NCBI RefSeq assembly: GCF_947488945.1
Contig: NZ_CANLBS010000024.1
Location: 47,463-111,462 of the forward strand
From: an uncultured Streptomyces sp.
GTDB lineage: Bacteria; Actinomycetota; Actinomycetes; Streptomycetales; Streptomycetaceae
Direction of reading: 5' to 3'
DNA: 64,000 bases
A program made the position numbers and the translations under genes. The notes beneath the pieces are model-generated. The model had not been told where the DNA came from, did not search any database, and worked only from the letters and a program-made list of their open reading frames with translations. Below, in pieces: positions 27,597 to 38,343 of the stretch; within the stretch, counting starts at the first letter, position 1, and each line of letters opens with the position of its first letter.

Positions 27597-28276
27597 GGCG
27601 TGTCCGGGAGATACAGCGTGGCCCGCTCCAGCAGCCCCGTACGGGCCGCGAGCGCGGCGGCCTCCAGCCGGGAGCCCACGCCCAGCTTCATCAGGACCCG
27701 CTGCACATGGGTCCGCGCCGTGCTCGGCGCGATGCGCATCCCCGCGGCGATCAGCCGGGTGCCCTCCCCCTCCGCGACCCTGACCAGCACCTCCGCCTCG
27801 CGCGGGGTCAGCAGCCGCAGCAGCCGCTGGCCCTCGTCGTCCGGCTGCGCCACCGGGTCGAGCAGTTCCGCGAACGCGCCCCGCAGCAGCGCCGGCGCCA
27901 CCGACGCCTCTCCGGCCCGCGCCCTGGTCATCGCCCGCTCCACGCCCTCGATCCGCTCGTCGTGGCGGACGTAGCCGGCGGCCCCCGCCGCGAACGCCGC
28001 CGCGATCCCGCGCGGGCTCGGCACCGGGCCGAGCACCACGACCGCGACCTGGGGCCGCTCCCGGCCGATCCGCGTCACGGGGTCGAACACGCCGGGCGCC
28101 GCCGGTGACGCCGTCCCGAAGAGGCAGACCTCGGGGGCGCGGGCGATCACCAGGTCCGCCGCACCGGCCGTCGGCGCGGTCGCCGCCAGCACCCGGTGGC
28201 CGCGGAGCTTCAGCGCGGAGGCGAGCGCCTCGGCCAGCAGACGGTGGTCGTCGACCACCACCAGGCGAACACCCAT
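27572..28276 (-). CDS. LuxR-type regulator with degenerate receiver domain
   Basis: 234 aa. The N-terminal fold is a receiver (MGVRLVVVDDHRLLAEALASAL), but the phospho-acceptor Asp is replaced: the strand reads EVCLFGTAS with G54 where Asp is expected. The conserved Lys is Arg (R104 in GYVRHD). The LuxR HTH is intact (~165-215: LTPREAEVLVRVAEGEG, IAPSTARTHVQRVLMKLGV). It is therefore an atypical regulator unlikely to be phosphorylated; it may bind a ligand or act constitutively. No kinase adjoins. Paralogous in layout to the canonical regulator at 20861-21628. Confidence 0.85.
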   Translation of the reverse strand: MGVRLVVVDDHRLLAEALASALKLRGHRVLAATAPTAGAADLVIARAPEVCLFGTASPAAPGVFDPVTRIGRERPQVAVVVLGPVPSPRGIAAAFAAGAAGYVRHDERIEGVERAMTRARAGEASVAPALLRGAFAELLDPVAQPDDEGQRLLRLLTPREAEVLVRVAEGEGTRLIAAGMRIAPSTARTHVQRVLMKLGVGSRLEAAALAARTGLLERATLYLPDTPQGPDPAG

Positions 28277-28415
28277 CGACCACAACCCCCTGTACCGCGG
28301 CGGCCGTTGCGCGCCCCCCGCGTGCCGTGCCCGCGGGCTCCCCGGAGCCCGGGGGCGTCTCCCAGACCCGGCAAGCTACACGCTTGTTCGACGTCGCGTG
28401 CCCCATACATGGCAG

Positions 28416-28458
28416 AAGCCCCCCTGAATGCCGAATTCTTGGCCATTCAGGGGGGCTT
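28416..28458 (-). terminator. Terminator after the beta-propeller gene pair
   Basis: Perfect 15-bp stem AAGCCCCCCTGAATG / CATTCAGGGGGGCTT with a 13-nt loop, about 85 bp downstream of the stop at 28542. Confidence 0.8.
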
Positions 28459-28541
28459 GCGCCGGAAAGCGCACTACCTGCCGTACGGCGCGCCCGCCGG
28501 GTGCGCCGGCAGGCGCTGCAGCGGGTGCGTCAGTGCGCGCG

Positions 28542-30485
28542 TCAGTGGGTGCTGAAGGACACCACCAGGTTGCGCTCCCGGCCCGCGCTCCCGCTGTGCG
28601 AGCTGATGATCCCCTGCGAGAAGAACAGCCTGCCGTCGGCGAAGTCGAACTCGTCGCCGTTCCAGGTGTACGCGGTCTCCGCCTCCCGGACCTTGTCGTC
28701 CGCCGGGTTCTCCATCAGCAGCGTCTCCTTCAGCGTGGCCCCGTCCAGCGAGACCACCTGGCCGCCCTTGTCGTACGGCGGCTCCTTGTACGCGATGACG
28801 TTGGTGCCGTCCATCCGCAGCGGCACCAGGGAGTAGCGCTCGCCCGCGTCGGCCCGGGGGCCGCTGAGCTTCCCGGTGGTCAGGTCGAACGCGACCACCT
28901 CGTTGGTGTCGCCGAACTCGGCCTTGCCCTCGTGCGGTTCCGTCGGCACGTACAGCCGGTTGTTGCCGACGGTCATCCCCGAGCACATCTCCACCTCGGT
29001 GGAGCCGCAGTCGCCGCCGTAGCGGTCGGCGTCGGCGGAGATCCGCACGATCAGCTTCCCGGTGTCGCGGTCGATCGAGAAGTAGTCCGAGATCGCGCTG
29101 CCGTCGCCCGCGGTGTCACCGACGTTGGCGGCCACCACCAGCGGGTCGCTGGAGACGACGGCGGCGTACTCGACACCGGCCGGCATGTCGAACGAGGAGA
29201 GCGGGGCGCCGGTGGCGGGGTTCAGCGCCTGGATGCTGAGCTGCGGTTCGTCGCTCGTGCCGCAGCGGCGGACCGCGACGAGGCCGGCGCCGCCGCCGTA
29301 CCCCTTGTCGTAGCAGCCGTCGGTGGAGACCTTCGGCTTCCACAGTTCCTTGCCGTCGGCGATCTGGAAGGCCGCGCCGCCGTTGAGGCCGCCCGCCGCG
29401 ACGGTGCTGCCGCTGACCGTCACCTCGTCGAAGCGGACCGGCTCGTCGCCGTTTCCGCCGAGCACCGACTTGGACCAGAGCATCTTGCCGGTCTTCAGGT
29501 CCAGGGCGCCGACCTGGTTGCAGGAGGGGTACTTGTCGGCCTTGGTGGGCTTGGCCTCCTGGAAGGCGATGGCCGTCCGGTAGTCGTCCGTCATGAAGCG
29601 GGACGCGGCGCAGAGCTGGCCGGCGGTCGGCACCGACCAGACCTTGGTGCCCTTGTCGAGGTCGTAGGCGACGATCTCGTACAGGCCGGTCTTCACGAAC
29701 ACCTTGTCGGTGATCCAGGAACCCCGGACCGTGGCGACGTCGGCGACCTCCGGTTCCGGGACCTTGAAGCCGAGTTCGGACGCGGTGCTGGCGGGCGCCT
29801 TCTCCTTGCCGCCGGCGAGTCCGCCCTCCTTCTCGCCCCCGCCCTTGCCCTCGGTGCCGGAGGTGGAGGCCTCGGTCTTCTTGCCGTCGTCACCGGAAGA
29901 GGTGGCGTAGAGGGCCCCGCCGCCGACGATGAGCACGACGGCGACCGCCGCGGCGATGATGATCTTCATCTGCGCCGAGAGCTTCTTCTTGCCGCCCCCG
30001 TCGCCCTGCGGGGTTACCGGGTACTGCGGCTGCGTCGGGTAGCCGTATGCCTGGCCGTGCTGACCGGGCTGCCCGAAGTAGCCGGGCTGGCCGGGCTGCG
30101 GGGAGGTGGCGGTCGGCGGATAACCGTAGCCGGGCTGCTGCGGGGCCTGCGGGTAGCCGTAGCCGGGGGCGGCGGGCGGGTAACCGTAAGCGGGACCCTG
30201 CGGCTGACCGCCCTGCGGGGGCTGCCCGTACGGGGCCTGGGGCGCGCCGTACCCGCCCTGCGGCGCGGCCGGGGGCTGCTGCGGGGCGCCGTAACCGCCG
30301 GGCGGCGGCGGAGTGCCGGGCGGCTGCGGCTGCTGGGCTCCCTGCTGCGACGGGGCCGGCGGCTGTCCGGCGCGCGCGTCCGGCGGCGGCACCGGGGCTC
30401 CGAACCCGCCGGGCGGCGGGTCCTGGGGGGCGCCGAACCCGCCCTGCGGCGGGTCGGCGGGCGGCTGCTGGGGCGGTTGGCTCAT
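28542..30485 (-). CDS. Membrane-anchored PQQ-like beta-propeller protein (copy 1)
   Basis: 647 aa. Residues 1-~160 are a cytoplasmic Pro/Gly/Gln/Tyr-rich disordered tail (repeats such as GYGAPQQPP, GYGYPQAP). A single TM helix (MKIIIAAAVAVVLIVGGGALYA, ~170-190) follows, then an extracytoplasmic beta-propeller of PQQ/quinoprotein type with repeats like AYDLDKGTKVWSV, ALDLKTGKMLWSK, FQIADGKELWKP and FDLTTGKLSG. Four or more cysteines may form disulphides. No PQQ ligand residues are evident, so it is probably a binding or sensing propeller like those fused to Ser/Thr kinases. Tandem with a paralogue 70 bp upstream; likely one operon. Confidence 0.85.
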   Translation of the reverse strand: MSQPPQQPPADPPQGGFGAPQDPPPGGFGAPVPPPDARAGQPPAPSQQGAQQPQPPGTPPPPGGYGAPQQPPAAPQGGYGAPQAPYGQPPQGGQPQGPAYGYPPAAPGYGYPQAPQQPGYGYPPTATSPQPGQPGYFGQPGQHGQAYGYPTQPQYPVTPQGDGGGKKKLSAQMKIIIAAAVAVVLIVGGGALYATSSGDDGKKTEASTSGTEGKGGGEKEGGLAGGKEKAPASTASELGFKVPEPEVADVATVRGSWITDKVFVKTGLYEIVAYDLDKGTKVWSVPTAGQLCAASRFMTDDYRTAIAFQEAKPTKADKYPSCNQVGALDLKTGKMLWSKSVLGGNGDEPVRFDEVTVSGSTVAAGGLNGGAAFQIADGKELWKPKVSTDGCYDKGYGGGAGLVAVRRCGTSDEPQLSIQALNPATGAPLSSFDMPAGVEYAAVVSSDPLVVAANVGDTAGDGSAISDYFSIDRDTGKLIVRISADADRYGGDCGSTEVEMCSGMTVGNNRLYVPTEPHEGKAEFGDTNEVVAFDLTTGKLSGPRADAGERYSLVPLRMDGTNVIAYKEPPYDKGGQVVSLDGATLKETLLMENPADDKVREAETAYTWNGDEFDFADGRLFFSQGIISSHSGSAGRERNLVVSFSTH

Positions 30486-30555
30486 GGCGTGCGTACCTCG
30501 GTGGTGGGGAGGGGGGACGGAACGGGCATGCGCGGGGGGTTGCGGAGGGCGGCCG

Positions 30556-32433
30556 TCACTTGCCGAACACCATCATCGTCTTGACCTCCTTCTCCTCGGC
30601 GTCCGAGGTTCCGCTCACCCGCCCGTTCACCAGGAACGAACGACCGCCCACATAGGCGAACTCGGGGTTGTAGAAGGTGGACTCGACGCGGGTGGCCGAC
30701 GCCGGGTGCTGGAGCACGACGCGCGGGGCGCCGCCGGTCGGCGCGAGGAGCGCGACGGCGCCGCCCTGGTCGTAGGTGGCCTCCATGTGGAGGACGACGT
30801 CGGGGCCCTCCATGCGCAGCGGCTGGACGGTCCGTCCGGTCGGGGCGGCCGCCTTCCACTTCGGCTTGCCGGTGTTCAGGTCGAAGGCGACGACCTTGTT
30901 GGCGGTGCCACTGGCGGCCTCGGTCGACATGTAGAAGGTGTTGGCGTCCGCGGCGACGCCCGCGCAGCCTTCGAGGGACTTGCCGAAGACGGAGAAACGG
31001 CTGCCGCAGTCCGGGTTGAACTTGTCCTGCGTGTCGACCACGTTGGAGCGGAGCGTGCCGTTCTCACGGAAGGCGAGGATGCCCCACGACTTGTCCTTCT
31101 CCTTGGTCACCGAGACGACGAGCGGGCTCACCGAGTAGACCCGGTCGACCTCCAGGCCGCGCTCCAGGGCGAACGTCCAGGCCGCCTTGCCGGTGACCGG
31201 GTCCAGCCGCTGGATCCGCTGCTGGGGGTTGTTCACGTCAGAGGTCCGGCAGTTCAGCGCGGCGATCAGCTTGGCACCGCCGGCGAAGGCGTACGGGAGG
31301 CAGTCGCCCGAGGGGTTGCCCCAGAGCTCCTTGCCGTCGGAGACCCGGTAGGCGTTGGCGTTGCCGGTCCTGCCGACGGTGACCGTGTCGCCGCTGATCG
31401 CGAGACCGAGGTCGGTCATCAGGTCCCAGGCGTTGTTCTTCTTGACCGACTTCTTCCAGCCCGCCTTGCCGGTGGTGAGGTCGATCATCTGGAGATCGGC
31501 GCAGTCCGCCTTGTCGGTCGTGCCGTTCTTCACCGCGACGACGAGCTTCCCGTCGTCCGTCGGCGCCTGGGGCGCGGAGCAGAGGTCGGCCGGCAGGTCC
31601 ACCGTCCACTTCTTCTCGCCGGTCGCCACCGAGTAGCCGGACACGCCCCGGTAGACGCCGCGGACCACGGTGTCGCCGACGATCCACGGCCCGTGGACGT
31701 CCGCGCCGGAACGCGGCAGGTCGATGTCGTTGGTCTGGAGCCAGAGCACCTTCGCCTCGCCCGGCTTGCGCCCGGCGTTGAAGTCCTCCTGCCCCTGACG
31801 GCCGTCGCCCTCGCCGTCGCCCTCGTCGACGGAGGCCGACGGACCGGGGGCCGGCGGGGCGCTGCTCCCCGTGGCCACCGGGTCCTTCTCGTCGTCCCCG
31901 CCGGTCACCGCGAGGCCGACGCCGACCCCGACCACGAGCACCAGCGCGACCGCCGCGGCGGCCACCACCGCGGTCTTGTTCTTGAAGAACCCACCGCCGG
32001 ACGGACCGTCGCCACCCGGCTGATGTGCCGGATGACCGGCCGCCGTCGCCCCGTACGGGCCGGGCTGCTGCCCGTAAGGGCCCGGCTGCTGCCCGTAAGG
32101 ACCGGGCTGCGGGGCGTACGGTCCCGGCTGCCCGTACGGGCCGGGCGGGCCGGGCGGTTGCTGCCCGTAAGGGCCCGGGGCCTGCTGCCCATAGGGACCG
32201 GGCTGCTGTGCGTAGGGACCGGGCTGTTGCCCGTAGGGGCCGGGCTCCTGCCCGTAGGGTCCCGGCTGCTGCCCGTACGGGCCGGGGGCCTGCGGGGGTG
32301 CCTGCGGATAGCCGTATCCGGGGCCCGCGGGCGGCTGCGTCCCGGCGGGCGGGGCGGGCGGAACGTCGCGCGGCGGGTCCTGCGGAGCGCCGAAGCCGTC
32401 CTGCGGCGGTTGCTGGCTGGGCGGCTGACTCAT
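30556..32433 (-). CDS. Membrane-anchored PQQ-like beta-propeller protein (copy 2)
   Basis: 625 aa, same architecture as copy 1. The N-terminal tail (~1-145) is made of PGPYGQQ-type heptad repeats; the TM helix is TAVVAAAAVALVLVVGVGVGL; the rest is a propeller with blades such as GYSVATGEKKWTVDLP, MIDLTTGKAGWKK, YRVSDGKELWGN and AFDLNTGKPKWKA. A cysteine appears in most blades (LCSAPQ, ADCADLQ, GDCLPY, NCRTSD), suggesting an oxidising, extracytoplasmic location. ATG 32433 (MSQPPSQQPPQDGFG) matches the start of copy 1; longer readings enter the promoter region. Function unknown; cell-surface ligand sensing is inferred. Confidence 0.85.
   Translation of the reverse strand: MSQPPSQQPPQDGFGAPQDPPRDVPPAPPAGTQPPAGPGYGYPQAPPQAPGPYGQQPGPYGQEPGPYGQQPGPYAQQPGPYGQQAPGPYGQQPPGPPGPYGQPGPYAPQPGPYGQQPGPYGQQPGPYGATAAGHPAHQPGGDGPSGGGFFKNKTAVVAAAAVALVLVVGVGVGLAVTGGDDEKDPVATGSSAPPAPGPSASVDEGDGEGDGRQGQEDFNAGRKPGEAKVLWLQTNDIDLPRSGADVHGPWIVGDTVVRGVYRGVSGYSVATGEKKWTVDLPADLCSAPQAPTDDGKLVVAVKNGTTDKADCADLQMIDLTTGKAGWKKSVKKNNAWDLMTDLGLAISGDTVTVGRTGNANAYRVSDGKELWGNPSGDCLPYAFAGGAKLIAALNCRTSDVNNPQQRIQRLDPVTGKAAWTFALERGLEVDRVYSVSPLVVSVTKEKDKSWGILAFRENGTLRSNVVDTQDKFNPDCGSRFSVFGKSLEGCAGVAADANTFYMSTEAASGTANKVVAFDLNTGKPKWKAAAPTGRTVQPLRMEGPDVVLHMEATYDQGGAVALLAPTGGAPRVVLQHPASATRVESTFYNPEFAYVGGRSFLVNGRVSGTSDAEEKEVKTMMVFGK
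32040..32290. repeat. Tandem ~21-bp coding repeats (PGPYGQQ heptads)
   Basis: Roughly ten imperfect units such as CTGCCCGTAAGGGCCCGG encode the Pro-Gly-Pro-Tyr-Gly-Gln-Gln heptads of the disordered tail of copy 2. The copy number is likely to vary between strains by slippage. Confidence 0.7.
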
Positions 32434-33033
32434 CAGCGCGTCCCCCTTCGTGCGGGCCGGTGTCCGTTCTCTCTCCCCCGCGATTCCGGACCCCGGAACA
32501 TCCGCGGACGGACGTCCGGAACTCCCGGAAAGGAGCGAATCGGGCATGGCTCCCGCGGTGTCACGACAGTCGGCGGGGCTTCTTTGTACCACCCGCCCCA
32601 CCGCCAACAGCGGCTCGGCCCTTGCCCTGTTCCCAAGGGAGAACCGCGCCGTGATGCCCCCGTTACCCGGCCCGCCGACGACCTGGGACCTCCCTCCACC
32701 GGACGCTCCGTCAGGAAGCCACGCCACGGCGGACGCTGGGCCGTCGCCCGCCCGACCGGCCACCCGATCCCGCGAGTCGGGGCCGTACGACGGAAAGAAG
32801 GGTGCGAAAACGACGAACGCGGCGAACGGCACAGGAGCCGCGCACGCGACGGGGCGGCGGACCCGGCGAGGGCCCCACCGCACGACGAGGGCGGCGAACG
32901 CGGCGAGGGCGGCCCGAAAGGGGCCGCCCTCCTTCACCTCGGAGCCGCAGCCCCGCCGGAACCTCCCGGCCGGACCCGCTCCCGCTGGGGACCCCGGCCC
33001 GAACCGCCGAGACGACTCAGGCCCTTCGCGCCG
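32434..33033. other. 600-bp intergenic region
   Basis: No gene supported. The right end holds the ABC-F gene terminator (32905-32931). The left part must hold the promoter of the propeller operon. The remaining ~300 bp is GC-rich DNA that translates only into Arg/Pro/Ala-rich chance frames. Confidence 0.45.
32905..32931 (-). terminator. Terminator after the ABC-F gene
   Basis: Perfect 11-bp stem GAGGGCGGCCC / GGGCCGCCCTC with loop GAAAG, ~100 bp beyond the stop codon. Confidence 0.7.
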
Positions 33034-34848
<1,815 letters not shown>

Positions 34849-35002
34849 TTCACTCCTGCCTCGGAGACCCCCCGTACGGGGATCGTTCGCCGTCCCAGGG
34901 TAGTCGCCGCCGGGGGTGCGGTAGCGTGCGGCAGTCGATCATCGGGCCGGGGGCCTCCGCGACGCGCGGACGGCCGGCGGCCGGTCACAGGGGTGGGAAC
35001 AC

Positions 35003-35692
35003 ATGCGGGGAACGATCGCGCGGGCCGTGGCCCCGGCGGTGCTGGCGGCGGTCGTGCTGACCGGCTGCGGACCGTCGGACGGCGGCACGTCCGCCGAGGG
35101 GAAGACGGGCGGCGCCACGGCCCGGACCCACGACGGGGCCAAGAGCGGTGACGACGGCGGTGACGACGGCCCCTCGGCGGGGAGCCGCACCGCCGACGCG
35201 GCCCGGGGCGGCTCGGTGGGCGGCGCCGGGTCGGCCTGCCCGCTGCCGGTGACCTTCGACCACGCGGCGGACTGGACGCCGGAAGCGGTGTCGGTCGATC
35301 CCGCGTCGGAACTGGCCGAACTGGCTCAGCAGGGCCCCCTCACCATGGCGTGCGAGATCGACGCGAAGCCGGCCGGACACATCGGCTACCTCCGGGTCTG
35401 GACCGGTGCCGCGCCGGACGACGCCCGCAAGGCGCTGGAGGCGTTCCTCGCCGCCGACGAGAACGCGGGCGGGGCCGCGTACGCCGAGTTCGAGGCGGGC
35501 GGCCTCCGCGGCGTCGAGGTGACGTACACCGAGACCGTCGAGGTGACGGACGAGACCAAGACCGAGCGCGCCTTCGCGGTCGCCTCCCCCGACGGCCCGG
35601 TCGTCGTGCACCTGGGCGGTCTGGACACCGCGGAGCACGAGGCGATGCTCCCCGCCTACGAACTGGCGAAGCGCACGGTCCGGGTGGGCTGA
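35003..35692 (+). CDS. Secreted lipoprotein of unknown function
   Basis: 229 aa. Type II signal peptide with lipobox LTGC (Cys at ~20), then a Gly/Asp-rich linker (GGTSAEGKTGGATARTHDG) and an alpha/beta domain from ~75 on, with one further Cys pair (SACPLPV and MACEIDA). Tail: EHEAMLPAYELAKRTVRVG. It resembles the small actinobacterial lipoproteins annotated as DUF3558-like, but I cannot assign it firmly. ATG follows GGGGTGGG. Monocistronic. Confidence 0.75.
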   Translation: MRGTIARAVAPAVLAAVVLTGCGPSDGGTSAEGKTGGATARTHDGAKSGDDGGDDGPSAGSRTADAARGGSVGGAGSACPLPVTFDHAADWTPEAVSVDPASELAELAQQGPLTMACEIDAKPAGHIGYLRVWTGAAPDDARKALEAFLAADENAGGAAYAEFEAGGLRGVEVTYTETVEVTDETKTERAFAVASPDGPVVVHLGGLDTAEHEAMLPAYELAKRTVRVG

Positions 35693-35779
35693 GGCGGGCA
35701 CGGGCTCATCCCGTGGGCGCCGGGCCATCCCGTACGGGTCGGGCCCATCCCGCCGGGGCCCGCCCGCACGGGCCGGGGC

Positions 35780-36490
35780 TCATCCCGTACGGGCGGGCGG
35801 CTTGCGGGCGGGCGGCTTGCGGGCGGGCGGCTTGCGGGCGAGCGGCTTGCGGGCGAGCAGGCCCGCGACCCGCCACCGCCCGTCGTCGTCCGGGTCCTGC
35901 ACCGTCCGCGCGGTGACGACGAGACCCGCGTCCGCCAGCAGCCCGGCGAGCACGTCCGCCGACAGCCGGTGGCTCTCGTAGGAGACCGGGTGGCCGCCGT
36001 AAGCGCGGGCCGGGCGTCGCCGCTCGCCCGAACCGACGTGACCGGCGAGCAGCAGATGGCCGCCGGGCGCCAGAGTGCGGTGGAATTCGGCGAACACCCG
36101 CGGCAGCAGGTCCGGCGGCGTGTGGTGGGTCGAGTAGTGGGCCAGGATGCCGCCGAGCACGTCGTCGGCCAGGGCGAGCGCGGTCATGGTGCCGACCCAG
36201 AACGGCAGTCCGGGGTGCGCCTCGCGGGCCAGTACGGCCATCGCGGGCGACACGTCGACGCCGAACGCGGTCAGCCCGAGACCGGCCAGGTGTGCCGTCA
36301 CCTTGCCCGGTCCGCACCCCAGGTCCGCGACCGGCTTCGGGCCGCCTGCCCGCACCAGCTCGGCGAACGCGGCGAGCATCGCCCGGGAGACGGGATCCAG
36401 CTCGGTCGGGTCCGGGACGAGTACGGCGTAATCGGCGGCGACGGCGTCGTAGGAGTTCCGCACCGCGGCGAGGTAGGAGGCTTCAGTCAC
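35780..36490 (-). CDS. Class I SAM-dependent methyltransferase with basic repeat tail
   Basis: 236 aa. Residues ~1-205 are a UbiE/Tam-like methyltransferase: SYDAVAADYAVLVPDP, SAM motif I VADLGCGPGKVTAHL, VDVSPAMAVLAREAHP, and post-motif GGHLLLAGHVG. The last ~25 residues are a perfect five-residue repeat (K-P-L/P-A-R, four units), encoded by a 15-bp tandem DNA repeat. Such a positively charged tail is not part of the family. Substrate unknown. Confidence 0.82.
   Translation of the reverse strand: MTEASYLAAVRNSYDAVAADYAVLVPDPTELDPVSRAMLAAFAELVRAGGPKPVADLGCGPGKVTAHLAGLGLTAFGVDVSPAMAVLAREAHPGLPFWVGTMTALALADDVLGGILAHYSTHHTPPDLLPRVFAEFHRTLAPGGHLLLAGHVGSGERRRPARAYGGHPVSYESHRLSADVLAGLLADAGLVVTARTVQDPDDDGRWRVAGLLARKPLARKPPARKPPARKPPARTG
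35791..35850. repeat. 15-bp tandem repeat in the methyltransferase 3' end
   Basis: Four head-to-tail copies of GGGCGGGCGGCTTGC (the last with one substitution) lie inside the coding sequence and encode the K-P-P-A-R units. Confidence 0.85.
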
Positions 36491-36508
36491 TCCGCGACCG
36501 TAGACGGG

Positions 36509-37423
36509 TCAGACCGCCTGCGTCGCGACGATCTCCGCGCCCCGGGCGGGGGCGACGGCGACACGGGCGGTGCGGCAGGTGCCCGAGTTCAGCAGGGCCT
36601 GGGCGACCTTGTGCGCCGACTCCTCGTCCGCCACCAGGAAGGCGGTGGTCGGCCCGGAGCCGGAGACCAGCGTGGCCAGGGCTCCCGCGTCGGCGCCGGC
36701 CGCCAGGGTGGCGGCGAGCGAGGGGCGCAGCGACAGCGCGGCCGGCTGGAGGTCGTTGGCCAGCGCTCCGGAGAGCGCGGCGGCGTCACCGGCGCGCAGC
36801 GCGTCCAGCAGGGCCGGGGACGCGATGGGGGCGGGCACCTCGGCGCCTTCGGCGAGCCGGTCGAACTCCGCGTACACCGCCGGGGTGGACAGCCCGCCGT
36901 CGGCAACCGCGAAGACCCAGTGGAAGGTACCGCCCACCTCGACGGGTGTCAGCAGCTCGCCGCGGCCCTCGCCGAGCGCCGCGCCGCCGACCAGGCTGAA
37001 CGGCACGTCGCTGCCGAGTTCCGCGCAGATCTCCAGCAGCTCCTCGCGGGACGCGCCGGTGGACCACAGGGCGTCGCAGGCCACCAGGGCGGCGGCGCCG
37101 TCGGCGCTGCCGCCCGCCATGCCGCCCGCCACCGGGATGTCCTTGGCGATGTGCAGGTGCACGTCCGGGCTGATGCCGTACCGCTCGGCCAGGGCGAGCG
37201 CCGCACGGGCGGCCAGGTTGGTGCGGTCCAGCGGCACCAGGGCGGCGTCCGGGCCCGAGCAGGTGATGCGAAGTCCGTCGGCGGGGGTGGCGGTGACCTC
37301 GTCGTACAGGCCGACGGAGAGGAAGACGTTGGCGAGGTCGTGGAACCCGTCCGGGCGCACGGCCCCCACGGCGAGCTGCGCGTTCACCTTGGCGGGCACG
37401 CGGACGGTGACGGCGGCGCTCAC
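36509..37423 (-). CDS. ispE: 4-diphosphocytidyl-2-C-methyl-D-erythritol kinase
   Basis: 304-aa GHMP kinase of the non-mevalonate isoprenoid pathway. It phosphorylates CDP-methylerythritol. Motifs: VRVPAKVNAQLAVGAVRPDGFH at the N-terminus, the ATP loop PVAGGMAGGSADGAAAL, and VSGSGPTTAFLV near the C-terminus. The GTG start overlaps the ksgA stop (GTGA). Coupling with ksgA is common in bacteria. Confidence 0.95.
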   Translation of the reverse strand: MSAAVTVRVPAKVNAQLAVGAVRPDGFHDLANVFLSVGLYDEVTATPADGLRITCSGPDAALVPLDRTNLAARAALALAERYGISPDVHLHIAKDIPVAGGMAGGSADGAAALVACDALWSTGASREELLEICAELGSDVPFSLVGGAALGEGRGELLTPVEVGGTFHWVFAVADGGLSTPAVYAEFDRLAEGAEVPAPIASPALLDALRAGDAAALSGALANDLQPAALSLRPSLAATLAAGADAGALATLVSGSGPTTAFLVADEESAHKVAQALLNSGTCRTARVAVAPARGAEIVATQAV

Positions 37424-38325
37424 GCGGCGGGCTCCGGGTCCGTGTCGGGGGCGGCCGGGCCGGCCCCGGTCGGCTTGTTCTCGGCGATGGCGGCGAACTC
37501 CTCGACGGTCAGCGACTCGCCGCGGGCCTGCGGCGACACCCCGGCGGCCACCAGCGCGGCCTCCGCCGCGGGCGCGGAGCCGGCCCAGCCGGAGAGCGCG
37601 GCGCGCAGCGTCTTGCGGCGCTGGGCGAAGGCGGCGTCGACGACGGCGAAGACCTCGGCGCGGCTCGCGGAGGTCTTGACCGGCTCGGCGCGGCGGACCA
37701 GCGAGACGAGTCCGGAGTCGACGTTGGGCGCGGGCCAGAAGACGGTACGTCCGATGGACCCGGCGCGCTTGACGTCCGCGTACCAGTTCGCCTTCACCGA
37801 CGGCACGCCGTAGACCTTGTTGCCGGGACGGGCGGCGAGCCGGTCGGCGACCTCGGCCTGCACCATCACCAGGGTCCGCTCGATGCTCGGAAACCGCTCC
37901 AGCATGGTGAGCAGCACCGGCACGGCGACGTTGTACGGGAGGTTGGCGACCAGGGCGGTGGGGGTCTCGGGCAGCTCCGTGACCAGCATGGCGTCGGAGT
38001 GCACCAGGGAGAAACGGTCCGCGCGGCCCGGCATCCGGGCGGCCACGGTGGCCGGCAGGGCCGCCGCGAGCACGTCGTCGATCTCGACGGCCACGACCCG
38101 GTCCGCCGCTTCGAGCAGGGCCAGGGTCAGCGACCCGAGACCCGGCCCCACCTCGACGACGACGTCGTCCGGCCGGACCTCGGCGGTGCGCACGATCCTG
38201 CGCACGGTGTTGGCGTCGATGACGAAGTTCTGGCCGCGCTGCTTCGTGGGACGTACGCCCAGCGCGGCGGCCAGCTCGCGGATGTCTGCGGGGCCCAGGA
38301 GGGCGTCGGACTCTGTGCTGCTCAC
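37420..38325 (-). CDS. rsmA: 16S rRNA dimethyladenosine methyltransferase
   Basis: 301 aa KsgA/RsmA. It dimethylates A1518 and A1519 in the 16S rRNA 3' hairpin. Motifs: KQRGQNFVIDANTVRRI, SAM site EVGPGLGSLTLALLE, the catalytic NLPYNVAVPVL (N-L-P-Y), and MVQAEVADRLAARPG. The C-terminal ~25 residues are Pro/Gly-rich and extra. Start GTG at 38325. In many actinobacteria tatD-rpfB-rsmA-ispE is the order; here the rpfB-type gene is absent between tatD and rsmA. Confidence 0.95.
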   Translation of the reverse strand: MSSTESDALLGPADIRELAAALGVRPTKQRGQNFVIDANTVRRIVRTAEVRPDDVVVEVGPGLGSLTLALLEAADRVVAVEIDDVLAAALPATVAARMPGRADRFSLVHSDAMLVTELPETPTALVANLPYNVAVPVLLTMLERFPSIERTLVMVQAEVADRLAARPGNKVYGVPSVKANWYADVKRAGSIGRTVFWPAPNVDSGLVSLVRRAEPVKTSASRAEVFAVVDAAFAQRRKTLRAALSGWAGSAPAAEAALVAAGVSPQARGESLTVEEFAAIAENKPTGAGPAAPDTDPEPAA

Positions 38326-38343
38326 CGGGTAAGCGTACGGGGC

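Noticed and set aside
20861..28276. Pairing of the histidine kinase at 4.7-6.0 kb with one of the two LuxR-type regulators
   Set aside because: Distance of 15-23 kb, different operons and one regulator without phospho-acceptor. No sequence evidence supports a pair.
32040..32290. Regular short repeats resembling a CRISPR array
   Set aside because: The units are contiguous coding heptads (PGPYGQQ), with no spacers and no cas genes.
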